From Klebsormidium nitens (taxonomy: Eukaryota; Streptophyta; Klebsormidiophyceae; Klebsormidiales; Klebsormidiaceae): 64,000 nucleotides of DNA. A program made the translations under genes and the position numbers. The stretch spans positions 62,001 to 126,000 of the forward strand of contig DF236980.1 of the NCBI GenBank assembly GCA_000708835.1. The letters run 5' to 3'. Shown here in pieces: positions 12,941-31,000 of the stretch. Below the pieces are notes generated by a model. That model was not told the DNA's origin and searched no databases. It saw nothing but the letters and a program-made list of their open reading frames with translations. Each line of letters begins with the position of its first letter. Positions within the stretch are counted from its first letter, which is position 1.

Positions 12941-14159
12941 CACAGAAATAAAGGTCATCAAGGGCTATGTGCGACCTCGAAGGTGTTCTGCCCGTTTTGC
13001 GAGCACATGTTGGGTCGAGCAGCGCGAGAATCATGTTGGATACAGGCATTCGTTTTGGTCTCGTTTGTGTCTCGATGATCACGTGGGCAAAGCCACGAGA
13101 GAGTGTGTCGGATGAATTTTAGATTTGCGAGCGGTCTTGCTTATGAGACTCATCCCAAAGCCAGTGCTTTCAACAGGACACATGTTTGCTTGTCAACATG
13201 GCAAGAAAATGCTTTCTTGTGGTGCTTCATTGCACGAGTACTTTCTTGTCTGTTAGACCTTGATGGAACTTGCTGTTTGTTTACTTGTTGACACATATGA
13301 CTGTTTCCACTGTGTAATGCGCGTGCATCTATTCGAACATGCAACACAAATTATTGAGTGTCCCGCCTAATGATCATGATGTTGCCGCTTCACGTATGAT
13401 GGATGGATATGATATCCTTGCAAGGTTTGCCCGTATATCAAAGATGGTCAATGTAAACGCTGCGTCAGACCATCATGCTGTTTTAGAATTCTCATTTATT
13501 GCAGCCGGGACCACATACTGATGATCATTGACCCTGACAGCTGCCAAGGTATTATAAGCATGTCCTTAGTATTGCCCGCCTTGCGCAACAACTCAAAGGG
13601 ACCGTGTCACATGTGAGCTCAAGCATGTGCGCAGTCCGGTGACTGGTTCATTGGCACCAAGTGAAGCGAGTCAGAGATCTCACATTGTGCAAGTATTGAA
13701 GACCTCTGGCATCATCAGAGTCAGCTCCGCAACTGTCTGCGGGAGCCATGTTCAGACTTACACATGGGGAAAACCCTCAAATCTCATGCAAGAGTATCAA
13801 ACAGACACATACCTGAAACTGCATGAAACATGTACCACCATTTTGCCACCTTGAACTCAGTAATGAATGCTACTGGAGCTTGGGATTTAGTGTTGAGCAA
13901 GCTTTTGAAGAGCAGACACCCGCCTTAGATAGCGACTTTACAAGCTCTTCAATGAACCGCTGGGAACAGGAGAGTGCATTCAAGTTCGAGATCTGCAACA
14001 TGTACCAGAACCTCCAGCACACCCACTTGCTGACAACGCTTCAATCAGATTATTGTGAACTTGAGGTGACATGGTTCAACGTTCATTTCTGTCCTGTAAT
14101 TGTGATGTATCCCCACTTTGATATAGACTACTTTGCCACCGATTACAAGTGACACTACT
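12941..14159. other. intergenic spacer between convergent genes
   Basis: This is AT-rich sequence between the ends of the SRP receptor gene and the Ycf33 gene. It holds AATAAA near 12947, which probably belongs to the SRP receptor transcript. Short open frames here have no splice or domain support. Confidence 0.5.
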
Positions 14160-14954
14160 TCAAGCCTCTGTTATACCAAGCATGAGTTGCAACACCGTGA
14201 AAACCAGATAAAAGCTCCCGCCTAGTATAACGACGGTCAACGCTGCTGTCACAGGCTTCTTAAACAAGTCTCCCAACGGTCTTACCAACATGTAAAAGCC
14301 CCCGCTGGTCACGCTGAAGAAATAGAGAATGAATCGCCGAACGTTGTCCCAAAACTCGTCGTACAGCGGGTCAAAGTTGAAAGCCAGCGCGCGCATGTCC
14401 TTGTCTAGGGGGATATGCAGGTGGTCGAAGTCGGCCGCAATTGCCGGCTCCGAAAGCGCGCCGGCCACCAGAACGCTGCACCCGATGGCCAGGCCCAAGA
14501 ATGCCATTGATGAAGACGAGTTCAACGAAGTAAAACTCTGCAACTTATTCGCATCACTTTCAACCTTCTGAGCGGCCGGCACTTCTATCCTCCTGTCCAA
14601 TTCCCCATCTTCAGCACTACTCGGCATTGAACAGTGCGTGTAACAAGTGGACTGTGGGGCACTCCTGCCTTCAAGCCATCTCACTGACGTTCTTCCGGCA
14701 GTGTTGCTGCCAACAATCCCCCTTGATTTCAGGGCTGTAGATTGTCTGTAACTCCTGCAATATGCGCGAGATTTGTAACTTACAGAGGGGAGGCTGCCGC
14801 ACTCCACTTGACTGCCCGCCCGGCAATTCAGTGTGGAAAAGGAATGATGATGCGTGTGTGCAGGGCATGACAAAGCCATGGCTGCTGGGCCAGTGCTGAA
14901 AGAAGTGCCAATTCTGCGAAGCAGGAGCGCCACCACCACTGCCACTGCCAGCAC
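14160..14954 (-). CDS. ycf33: Ycf33 (DUF751) family protein, nuclear-encoded, plastid-targeted
   Basis: This is a small thylakoid membrane protein family of unknown function that is plastid-encoded in many algae. Here it is a single uninterrupted frame of 264 residues. The DUF751 core lies at about residues 200-261: FWDNVRRFILYFFS, a hydrophobic turn, PLGDLFKKPVTAAL, a second hydrophobic stretch and a LQLMLGI end. The first 145 residues are Ser-, Arg- and His-rich and low in acidic residues, as expected for a chloroplast transit peptide. A hydrophobic run at 150-168 ending in AIAAD resembles a lumenal signal cleavage site. The start at 14954 is arbitrary; an alternative Met at 14879 leaves a more typical leader. 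It is intronless among intron-rich neighbours and head-to-head with adenosine kinase. The family call rests on pattern recognition of the C-terminal 60 residues. Confidence 0.7.
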   Translation of the reverse strand: MLAVAVVVALLLRRIGTSFSTGPAAMALSCPAHTHHHSFSTLNCRAGSQVECGSLPSVSYKSRAYCRSYRQSTALKSRGIVGSNTAGRTSVRWLEGRSAPQSTCYTHCSMPSSAEDGELDRRIEVPAAQKVESDANKLQSFTSLNSSSSMAFLGLAIGCSVLVAGALSEPAIAADFDHLHIPLDKDMRALAFNFDPLYDEFWDNVRRFILYFFSVTSGGFYMLVRPLGDLFKKPVTAALTVVILGGSFYLVFTVLQLMLGITEA

Positions 14955-20619
<5,665 letters not shown>

Positions 20620-22350
20620 CGACCCGCCGGTTCATGTCGCCCAGGGTTATGTTTGCTAAAGCCACCTTGAAATTCATACCGCGAGTGTCTGCTTGGTCCA
20701 AGGGGAGAGTCTGATCAACGATTTTTGAGTTGAAGAAAGTAAAGCCTCCAAGTCGTTGGTCATCTCCGACCAGGCCGCTTGTTGCGCCACCGAATCCTTA
20801 ACCGAGGTGCTATACCCGAGCTTAACCTTCTAATTGGAGACCTAGTCAGATGTCGCAACAATGGTTCACCTCACCAAATGCTCAAAGCAGGCCCCTGCAG
20901 CACCGACATGCATATCTAGATCTCCGTCTGGCTTTCGGTGGAATTTTGCATTATGCTACATGTATATGCTGATGTGTGCAAGCGACCATGTAAACAGTAT
21001 TGCGTCGGAACATGTATGGTTGTGGAGAACTTTCTACGTTACCAACTAGCCTATGCCCGACGGCGGCCGTATGTGAATCTTATTGAATACTGTTTGGAAG
21101 ATTCATTGCATACTAGCCAGCATGTCATGGGATGCTTTGGCTCATGACGTGGCTCAAGCATGGATTTGTAACATTGAACTAGTGACTCCCATGTCACTAC
21201 ATGATCGAGCTTCACGCAATCATTATGCAATTCAACTTAACTGCCTCTATATACGGGCCCATGCTGGCACGTGCACTGAAGTTAAGGCACGATATTGACC
21301 CATTAGCTTAATATCTTGAATCTGCATGCATGTTCGGATTTCCAGTAGTCCAGGTGTCCGCGGTTTTGAAAGTCAGCGATCGCGATATAGAAGCTAGGCA
21401 TGGACGGCAGCTTTTGAGTGGGAAGCCCCTGCAACCAATATAGCCGATGGTACGCATGCGCGGTTGCTAAATTTGGATCATAACTCAAGGCCTGATAAGA
21501 TACAAAATCAAAGTCGATCTCAATCCTCTATCTCGCCCAAGTGGGTGCGCTTAGCTGAAATTCTGCAAGCGCCTTACCAAGTGCATCAATGTGGTGCGTG
21601 GGCCGCTTTTGCATGACGGATGTAGATCGAACCGGCACCTTTCAATCACCTATAGCAGACGGTACTAAAACTGGATCCTTTGCGCAGACGGTGTTGGCTC
21701 GTCGGCGAACTACATGGTTGCTTGAGAACACGTTGTGTTTGAGTCGAACTTGAGTACTTCCTTAAGCAGTCCAAAGATGAGTATGGGAAGCCGCTATAAG
21801 ATTCCAGCATCTCGAATCAGTCCCCAAAGCAAACTAGCTTAGATCTGGTCTTCTTTCTTATAAGTCCGACAATCAAACTTGGATGTACAGATAAGCTCGT
21901 ACGCGCGCACCAGCCTTGTTGACATTCCCTCACGCGTGCCTGCCATTGAGTGTTCATCTTAACTGTCTCCATGCTCCTACGCTTGCCAATCTGGATTCAT
22001 CGCCCTCAATCTTCTGAGAAGCTAGAGAAAAACGGTCGCTCATCTGGTTATTAGTCCCCTTCATGCGAATGCCATATGTTACGTACCATACACTAGCTAT
22101 TCCCGGCTTTGCCTGGCTTAGCCTGAATGAGAAACGCCACTGCGGATCCTATAGCCCTATACCTGATCACCACCTGTTGTCAATGCGCTATGGTACATCA
22201 CATTGCTGTAATACCTCCCCCCGTGCCCCGACGATATGATCTCCTCGCCAAGAAGCCCTCTTCTCTAGTTGTACTTTTCATCAGCTCATTCTTTTTCATC
22301 AGCTCGTTCTTTTTCATCAGCTCATCTTTCCACAGCCCGCAGGCGTGCCT
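20620..22350. other. intergenic spacer between convergent genes
   Basis: This 1.7 kb between adenosine kinase and the unrecognised gene on the minus strand holds only short, inconsistent open frames. An 18-bp triplicate lies at 22275-22328. No RNA gene or mobile element was recognised. Confidence 0.5.
22275..22328 (+). repeat. 18-bp tandem repeat, three copies
   Basis: Three consecutive units of ttttcatcagctcattct, differing at one to three positions, lie just past the stop codon of the minus-strand gene, probably in its 3' untranslated region. Confidence 0.9.
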
Positions 22351-25300
22351 TCACTTCGTTTTCAGCACTGTGATAGACCCCGTCCCTTCTGTCTTAATCT
22401 TCGTCAGCTTGATCACCGTCCTCCCCCCCAGCGAACGAGTCCTGGGAGACGAACTAGACACGGCGGGAGAGTGCGCCACTTTCTGTGCCGGCGTGGGTGG
22501 GGACCGCAGCCCCTGGCTGACGTCAGAACGGGTAGGGCTTGCTCCCAACTCCTGCCTAGGGGGCCCGAATGGATAGATCTTGCTTCCCCCGGAAACTCGC
22601 CGCTCTAGATTGCGGGGGGGGGTGAACAATTGGGTAGGGTATTTGCTGGGTTGGATTGGGAGAGGCGACAGAGGGGAGGCCAGACTTGGCACGGCGGTGC
22701 CGGCTCGCGGGGGCGAGCTCAGGGGATTTTGTTCTGCAGGCGGCACGAGAGCAGGGTTAGCAGAAAGTTGGAACAGAACAACAAAACCGGAAACTGCTAA
22801 CGAAAGACTTGACCTTTAAGGGGGGAGAGCTCAGGGAAGTTCTGTAGGCAGAACGACAGCAGAACCAGACGAGGCTCGGAAGACAACAATTGGCAACAAT
22901 ATTGAGCAAAGTTGCCCTCAAGAACGCTATCAGCCGCAGATACGACCCTCAGACTCTTTTGTTTGGCAGGTTACAGACGCAACTTGCAGTTGCATCACTG
23001 ATCAGACGTGCAGGTGCGACTGATGAAAGACAGTAGACGTGGATATAGTGACCAACCAGTCAAAGGCGTCCCAGTCAAACCTGCTTGGACAATGGCACAC
23101 CTCCAGAGAGACAATATTCTGCTGGGGGCTTCAGATTACCAAGATGGCCGTAGGAAGCTAGATGGATGAACAGTCGAGAAACGACGTCTCACCTTGCTTG
23201 ATGCCCTTGCCGATTGTGAATCGCTGTCCGCGTTGAGGCTTGCCAGCATCTTGCATCTGCTGTCGCTTTGTTGCCCTCAGGAAATGGTCTGCAATCACCA
23301 AAATTATTTTCGTTTTGGAGAATCATCATGGAATGGTTCCTTACTTTGAGGAAAACCTCATCACGAGCGTCAGATGGGAAACAATCCTAAGCTAGGGGCA
23401 CAATTCTATTGGAATCCATGTTGAGGCATGAAAAGCAAACTGTGGCAGTGCTGAAAATCAAGGATTGACGCGAATTGCAGTCAGCGTGCTACAACAGAAG
23501 TTTCACAATCGACATAGGAAGTCTTGAGGACAAAACTCGGAGTGTGCTTTCCAGTAAGGTCAAAAAGTCTCATTTTGGGTTTAGAAGCTGGGCATGCGAT
23601 GTGAGTAGTCCTCGCATCCCTTGTTGGATGCATCTTGGCTTGGTCTCAGCGTTAGTCAGAATGAGCTGATTGCTGCTTACCTGGTCCCGGCGGGCTTGGC
23701 TCAATGCTTTCAACCGTAGCCTCTTCGCATGTGTAGCTGAAAAGGAGAAGCAAGAATTCTGCTCAGAGAATTGATTGTGCTGTACCTGACAGGGTGGTTC
23801 TTGCCAATCGCAACTGATAGTTCCATTGTGAGTTTCAACCTTGAAAACTCCAAGTTCTGGTCCAATCTTGCCAAACTCAGTCAATACTGCCTACGGACAG
23901 GGTGCCAACGTGTATCATGGGACAGCCAGATACCGCATTTATAAACAGGACCGGCTTGTTGGACTGACTTGCACAAACTGCTCACCTTGGATTGATATCC
24001 TTGACAGGTACGAAGATAGATTCCACTCCATCCAAAAGTTCAGCCTCTTCACCTGTCATTGAGAGTTGTAAACTTCAGCCCTCTATCGATAGCCTTCAGT
24101 TCTTCAATCGTGCAGGCAATGAAAAGGACTCTGCTCAACAGCTTGGACTCCATATGGAACACACGCTTGTTGAGGGGTCCCTTCCTTGGGGAGTCCCTTC
24201 CATTTTCCTATTGATGAGATGCCTTAACTTGGAAAGTCCTGTGCAACGGTCATACGTACCTCTAAGGACAGCATATGAGCTGCCGGCAGTGCAGTCAACA
24301 CCGTGGTCTTGGCTCCATGACTCAGTGCTCTGAAAATTAAGCAGTAGCAATTGGTTAGCAGTCTCCTAGCCAGCTCACAAAGATGTCAGGAGTACTTCCT
24401 GGCAGAGTTGGTCAAGTGTGGTCAATCAGCACTTTCCTTGCCATACAAGCACAGTAAGATGGTCTAAGCAGAAGATGCGTGCCCTTTTTAACAGTGGCCT
24501 ATAGAACTCTTGTCTGTCCTGCACAGCTCCACAGCTCGAGTCCTGCATTTACAGAAACACAGTCGCCTTTGGACATTTCCAAAGTGTTTCCGAAATCAGC
24601 TTACCAAGATTGTTGATGGTTCCAGGAAGTCTGACGCACAGCCACTGAGGGAGACCCTCTCTGCCTGCCGGTGCTCTTCTCCAATCAGCTTACGCTTCCT
24701 GCAGGCCCGCATGCTAGGGCTCAGCGGCTCTGGGCTGGTGCTGACAACATAGCCTGCAGTGACGGAAGCGTTATTTAGGAGAAGCGAGCTTAGCTTTCAG
24801 AACCCCGCTTGATCACTCCCAGTTTAAGGTTCTGAAGCCCCATTGTTTCAAAAGGCAGAGACTTTCAGAACAATCCCGCTAATCTGCCATAAGCTTGCCA
24901 AGCCCCAAGCTTGCGCAGCTTCAATGCTGTACTTCTAACCAGTGATAGAGAAAGGCAATAGAACACCGCGTCAGGGATGCAAGACTTGGCAGGCACAGTG
25001 CATTGCATATGGCAACTAAGAGTTTGTGAAAGGGAGTGCTTGACTAGAACTTTTTTAGCAAGTGAGAGAGTGCGGAACATTTGCATATTTGACGTCCTGG
25101 AACTCAAGGTCTCACCTTGTGATTCCTGGCTCTGAATGAACAAGTCAGTCTCATCGCAAGTTCCTTGTGACAGAAATGTTGGCTCATCTGAGCAACTCTG
25201 AGGGCCTTCGGTCCACAGAAGATCTGCATAACACAGCATTCAATGAGGGTGCCGCCCGACTTTATTATGTGCGTGGCTTGAACAAGCATAGAGTATCGTG

Positions 25301-25831
25301 GAAGAATGTAACAAAGTTTCGGTATAGGGATATGGGGTGGGCAAAAATTGACGCAGTAAGTGGATTATTTTGCGAGCAAAAGTGGAGGCACGTGGAAGAG
25401 ATTTACGTGAGATGACAACACGTGAACAAGTATTGATTTAAGGGGAGAACCTTATTCAGCTCCCTTCAATCTGCTTCTCCAGAACCAGAGTGGCCGACCA
25501 GAGTCCTCTAAGTGACGGTCTCACACAATCACTGCCACATTCTGATGAACATAGTAAATGCTTGTAATACGGAAATATCCCGAACCGAAGAACAGCTATC
25601 TCTCAGACTTTGAAATTGACCAGCTTTATGTTGTCACCCAATCCACGCACATGTTCATGAAGACTCCAAAGAAACGTTTCCAATGATTGAGCACATATTT
25701 CCGCAGCTCAGAGAATGAATCGAGAATTTGGATTTGAGATTGAAAAACACTCAATAACCTCGCGCACCTGGCAACAATGTGAGGTCTGGAGGATACTGAA
25801 GCGTCTCTTCCCAATGCCATGCAGGCTCCAT
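22351..25831 (-). CDS. Unrecognised nine-exon protein, 360 residues
   Basis: I do not recognise this family. Nine exons join in phase and total 1083 nt: 25831-25768, 25223-25116, 24753-24605, 24329-24260, 24052-23986, 23875-23786, 23736-23681, 23288-23193 and 22733-22351. All borders are GT-AG. The protein starts MEPAWHWEETLQ and is acidic at first (LLWTEGPQSCSDEP). It has a basic patch SMRACRKRKLIGEEH, a central segment with GEEAELLDGVESIFVPVKD, then YTCEEATVESIEPSPPGP and a basic stretch RATKRQQMQDAGK. The last exon is a Ser/Pro-rich disordered tail with many SP and TP sites. Such a layout suits a nuclear, phosphorylated regulatory or scaffold protein, but this is inference. The most doubtful border is the acceptor at 23876, chosen because it alone keeps the frame open. 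Confidence 0.6.
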
Positions 25832-25893
25832 TGCGGGTGGGGCAGGTTGACGTTGTGTAGGCACGCATGAGCAGACCAATCAATGCTGTGTCA

Positions 25894-26325
25894 ATGAGCG
25901 CACCCTTCGAAACAGCTCTCCGGTGCGCCCGCGCCGTTACAAAGCTATTGACACTCCAGGACCGCCCGCACAAATTTGAACAGTGACGAGCAGTTCCAAC
26001 AAGCGCCCTTAGCATTGCCGTGCAGGTTGGGGAGCTGCCCCTGGGCTCGGCGCTGCCCTTTCAAGGCAATCCTCAGTCGGAGCTGGCGCAAATGAAAGAG
26101 CTCCTGGCAGAGCTGCTCCAAGAGCTGATGCAGAAGAAAGCCTGGATCTCAGGCTGGCTTCTGCGGACAAGTATCTACAAAAGATCTAACGAAAAGGTAC
26201 ACAATGCTAACGAAAAGTCAACCTTTTCACCTCCCTGGGAATGCTGTACACACGAAAGGGATGATTCCTCAAGGGCTATCCAGTACTGGCGCGCCACAGG
26301 TGGCCTGCATCAATGCACCAAATAA
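25894..26325 (+). CDS. Possible small gene or exon pair, unrecognised
   Basis: An ATG at 25894 opens MSAPFETALRCARAV and runs to a stop at 25986. A second open stretch from about 26020 reads VGELPLGSALPF followed by a Leu/Glu-rich helix, AQMKELLAELLQEL. The two look coding in composition, but no good intron joins them: the only phase-consistent choice is about 30 nt, shorter than the other introns here. The ATG is only 62 bp from the start codon of the minus-strand gene. It could be a small divergent gene, a gene remnant or chance. Confidence 0.25.
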
Positions 26326-26981
26326 ACGAGCGCCCGCTGAATCAATGGATGCATGTCGCTCCGAGATTGTCGAATCTGTGCGAGTACCGCATTGCGGGTA
26401 AAATCTGACACTGGATACCGTTGGGCGTACTTACTGCTCGTGCGTGCTCAGGGCTGGTGTCAGCGACGGTTGATGTGATCGTAAAATATGGCGCGAAGTC
26501 GCCGAAACCCTTGGGCTTTCTGGAGCGTCCAACGGGTGACATCGACGGTCGCAATGAATTTCAAGCGGCTTGCCCAACCCACGATCGTTCCCCTTCCCCA
26601 AGTTCCAACCCCTGGGTAACCGATCAATTTGGATCTGCAGGCGGTTTTCAGTCATGTGCATGCACCGCGTGGCTGCCGTTGTCGTTTACGAGGTAACCGG
26701 GGCTGACGCCAGGTACAGTGACGGTGCCGGGTACATTCAACCGGCCATGCCAGTGGTACCTACCGGTAGAAATCAGGTCCCTGGAGTCGGGACGTGCAAT
26801 GCAAGGGGCGCATGAGCTACAGTGGCACCTGCCACCAACTTGCACATTCCAATCTCCTGGTGCATGACCTCACGCCGGCACAGTGTCACGGAAACTGCTC
26901 TTGGCCAACCGTTATCGCTCCACGCCGGGCCAGGTTAACCCCGGGCCGGCCGGTACCTACATAGCATATCGTCACTGGTCA

Positions 26982-27337
26982 GGCCCCACTGCCGCAAAAC
27001 GGACAAAGCAGCCGAACTTTTCTTGGAAAAAAGTTGCGGACGCAAGTTTGTCACAACTCGGACCTGTAACCGCCGACAAACAACCGGGCACTCCCTGTGA
27101 CATTAGGGTTATGTTGCAAGCCTGTGACGGTTTGATAGGGTCGCGCCACCTTACAGTGACTGCACTACGATTAGGGTTAATACTAACGGCTCAGGCATAT
27201 GCTTCGGTTTTAGTGTTTGGTAAGGCTCCCGGTAGTCTTGGATTATGCCCGGTTTATAAAATCGGACGGTGTCCGCGTCCGTTTTTCCGAGAAAAGTTCG
27301 GCTGCTTTGTGCCTCTTGCCCGCGGCCCCACTGCCGC
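26982..27337. mobile_element. Possible MITE-like inverted repeat with flanking direct repeats
   Basis: The 29-bp arm at 27003-27031 (acaaagcagccgaactttt and onward) is repeated inverted at 27282-27310 with one mismatch. Outside the arms the same 14 bases, ggccccactgccgc, occur in direct orientation at 26982-26995 and 27324-27337. There is no transposase frame inside. The layout resembles a small non-autonomous element or a long hairpin. The class is unknown, and the direct repeats are longer than a normal target-site duplication. Confidence 0.45.
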
Positions 27338-28060
27338 GGCTGAGTCGGCCCAGTCGGGACTGTGATTGGCTGATCAATCATCATTGGCGAGGGGGAGGTG
27401 GTTGGGTGCAAAATAGTACCCATCCTATGTGGCAGCCCCTAATGCAATTAGAATGCTATCTTTGGCCGACCGGAAGTTTCAGCCGGCCCGCTTGCTTTCC
27501 ATACACAAAAATCCAAACCCAGTTCGTTGACACTTGAGAGAACCACTCGAACAGTCGTGCTCTTTCCCTCGAGTACGCGGCCTCTTTTAACCTATCGAAG
27601 TTTCACTCAACCTTCTTTACTAACCACCTGGAACACAAACCAAGCCCGGGCACTCCCAAAATAACCCGGCGTTTGTAACTTTGTACCCCTATCCCCTGTG
27701 ATTGGCTGAGCTACCTACTCCTCTAAGCTGCATCGTGAATCGTGATTCGGACACCGCTTGATTCTATGGTTCTGTAGAGGAATGCATGATGCAAATTGGC
27801 TGGCGATTTTGATGCACATGCACAACTGGGGACGAGCGCAGTGCTGAGTGCATAAGGAAACCAGGTAAAGAAGGTAGCGACGTGATGGGTCTTTTCTCCA
27901 AACCGCAGAACCAGAGGCGCACGTTACATGTGGTTCAAAACACCTCTTGTTGCATGGCGGCTTCTTCCAAGCAATTCTATCGTTAGAGCACTGCTTCGCA
28001 AGCAGGAAGATAAGGTTCTGAAATCCTGGAAAATCATACCAAAGTCAACCAACCGAAACA

Positions 28061-31000
28061 ATGGCGTCTGCGTCGAGTGTGCTCGCAATCATCCGGGCGG
28101 CCCATCCCGAGCTGAAGAACAAGCATGACAAGCTAGCATTCTCCATCTATGCCATCTTTTTGGCAAACGGTTACAGGTTGGTGGGCACCGGGGCAGCGGA
28201 AGCAGATCCCGAGGAAGGACGTGAGCTTTATCCAACTCTCACATCTTCATTTAAACTTGCTCAATTGCGAAGGGCGAGTCTTAGCTAACCAGCGTCCAGC
28301 ATTACTCTAATCGGACTCTGCCATCAGACCAGAGGAAAGTTGCAAAGGGCTTTGAATTTTGCTGCCTCAAAATGCTCTTGAAAATTTGCGCCCAGGACCC
28401 TCATTTGTGTCTTAGAGATGGCATTGCGTAGCAAGTATTTCCTGCGCATGCTTGCTTCCAAGGCATGCGTGTGAGCTGAGTACCCCAGCAGGGCGTTCTG
28501 CTTTGCCAGAGGTTCCGAGGGTATGTATGCATCAATTTAAAGTCACCTTGTGCAAACCTTCCCACAATCGCTGTACCACCTGCAATCATGAAACGCGAGA
28601 AATGCAACTGATATTGAATTCAGAATGTCTGGCTGCCTTTCAATCAAAAAGGCCCAGGAGAGTCGAAGTGGCACATATCCGTTTCTTCATTTCCAACCGT
28701 CCGTATCAACCGTAGAATATCATAAGCTTGATTGTATGACCACTAATCCCAATGCTGCCAGCAACAAAGCCCCAAGCCATCAGAACCGGGAGAGCAGGGA
28801 GTTCCGTAACCCCACTGTGTGTAGAAAACCACCAGGCTTGATAACCAACCGTGCTTCACCGCATCTTTCCAGCCCAGTTGACAGACGACTTTGAGAGTAG
28901 AAACTCTTGTCTCCACAATTGCGCAGTACCTCATCTCAATATAAGTTGATTATGGTGCAGGGACTCCTTCCCGTGCTGGCAGTTCCAGGCCAGGGCACCA
29001 CAATAGCATCGAGGAGTGGCATTCAGAATCCTCTGAATGCCAGCACTAAGTCGTACCAACCTTTCCATCAATCCATCTTCTGCCTGACTTGCAGCGCCCA
29101 AGACCCCAAAGCCCGAGGATGACGTCAGCCTTGAGGGGTGGGACTCCCTGGGGGACTCGTACATGCTGCGCTACGTGAAGGACGGGGACGAGCAGGCGTA
29201 TCCGGTCGTGCTCTCGATGATGACGGTCGGGGACAAACTCCTGGTAGACGCGACACGGGTGGGAAGCCAGGGGGAGGCCGTTCACACGCTTGAGCTCAAG
29301 TGAGTTCCGCGTGTTTTCCCTCTCTTTTTCCTACTAGTTCGCCTTCTTCTTTTCCTGCCCCCGATTGTCTGATTTTGTGATGGCGTGAAAAAGGAAGCGC
29401 ATGTTGAGAGTCTGTGCAAACACAGGGATTAGCTTGTTCAGCTTGGAGAGGTGTTGTGTGGGACGTCAGGGGCTCTTGTGGAAGCTAGCACGGGGATCCA
29501 GAAAATGTGCCGCTTTATGAAACGCCACTTTTGACGGGTGACGGGTGACAGGTGGCAAAGATGGGCGTAACTTTTTTGGCGCCTCAATCAGAACGGGATG
29601 TGCCAGAATCCATGTTAGATGAGCAGCAAGGACAAAGCTCAGCTGGTGGCGAACATGTACATGAGCGATGGTTTCAGTTTGCAGTTTGCGCGGGCACATT
29701 GGTTTGTAGCCTTGCTTCGCCTGTGGACCACGAGACTGAGAAGTTCTGCCAAATGGTGATTGAGCATTCACTCGACATTCTGGAACCACTTGTCTGATTC
29801 AGACTATTCTTGGCATGTGGAAGTGTAGAAGCAGAACTGTGTACGCCCCCTTTTTGGTGCTGACCTTGCCCCTGGGCCGCTTTTCCAATCAACTATTTGT
29901 CACTGCGATTGATGACATTCTGCACCAAATGCCTGGGGCCGCATGCTGTTTCGTGATTGGATCTTTGAGCGGCAGATTGAAACCTGGCAAGTCCAAGGGC
30001 TTGCAAGTCCTAAATCTGAACCGAGTTTCTCAGGATTTCTAGATACTGAAATAGCCCTCTCTTCCCTTACTAATCCGTCCGAACTAGAAATTGACAAGGG
30101 GGATCCCCCTGACTCCGACCACAAACTTTCCAAGCTTCCATCATAGCTTCAGTAGCGGAAATTACTGCACCTTGTAGAAAAGCGATATCGAAATCGCCTG
30201 ACCCAAACAGAAGGTCAGCACCTAAACCGGACCAGTCATAAGTCAGGCAAGACAGCATTCGACAAGGATCTCAAAGCATGCAAAACCTGCCAGTACGTAT
30301 CTGGGTCTTGTAAACATAAACTACACAACATTCTGGGCGTCACAATCTTGGGTTCATGATTTGAGGCTCACAAGCGCTCGCGCTTTTGCAGGGTGGATGA
30401 TTATGTAACCGATGAGGAGGGCCACAATTACGCGGCGCTGTACAAGGACCTCGACAGGCTCGTGGGGCGGGTGCAAGGTTCCATCATCTCAAAGCTGAGC
30501 TCGGAAGAGGCGAAAGACAAGGGCACGGCGGGCATCCGTCCATCCGGGTGAGAAAGGATTTGCGGAAGAATACTAGGACTGATCGGAAGCTCGGAGTATG
30601 CTGCACCCGACGTGCTGTTGTCAGTCTGTGCGTGCGGTTGACAAGCCTGAGTCCGTGCAGAAACTGCAGAATGATGGAGTGATTACTTGTGGTTTCATGT
30701 GTTTAATTATCTTATGTGATTAGGTTGTTGAGAATCTCTTGAGAAACAACTTTCTGAGGAGCACACATGGATGCTTTTCTGAGGCGCTGACCACTCTGGC
30801 TACAAGAGAGTGCACTGAGCTCTTCTCTGTTCCTCCACATACGAATACACAATCCCGCTCGACGTCCCCAGATGTGACTTGAGCAACAGGAGCGGCCGTG
30901 CCTTGCTGACGTCACGTCAAACCACCCGCTGAGTCACCATGCTCCTTCATTCCCTGCGCAACGAGATTGGCGGCGGGGCACGTAGCGTTCATGCTCTGCC

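Larger units (their letters stand above)
25832..28060. other. divergent intergenic region, 2.2 kb
   Basis: This region separates the starts of the unrecognised minus-strand gene and the PI31 gene, so it should contain both promoters. It holds a coding-like plus-strand stretch near 25894-26325, an inverted-repeat element at 26982-27337 and a weak tRNA-like fold near 27971-28035. None of these is a secure gene. Confidence 0.5.

Noticed and set aside
27100-27185. TTAGGG-like words (cattagggtta, gattagggtta)
   Set aside because: There are only two scattered single units, not an array, so this is not interstitial telomeric sequence.
27971-28035. tRNA-like fold with gttagagca and an anticodon arm ctgcttcgcaagcag
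   Set aside because: The D-arm and anticodon-arm words are suggestive of an Ala(CGC) tRNA, but I find no seven-base acceptor stem and the T-arm lacks a proper stem. At best it is a decayed tRNA copy.
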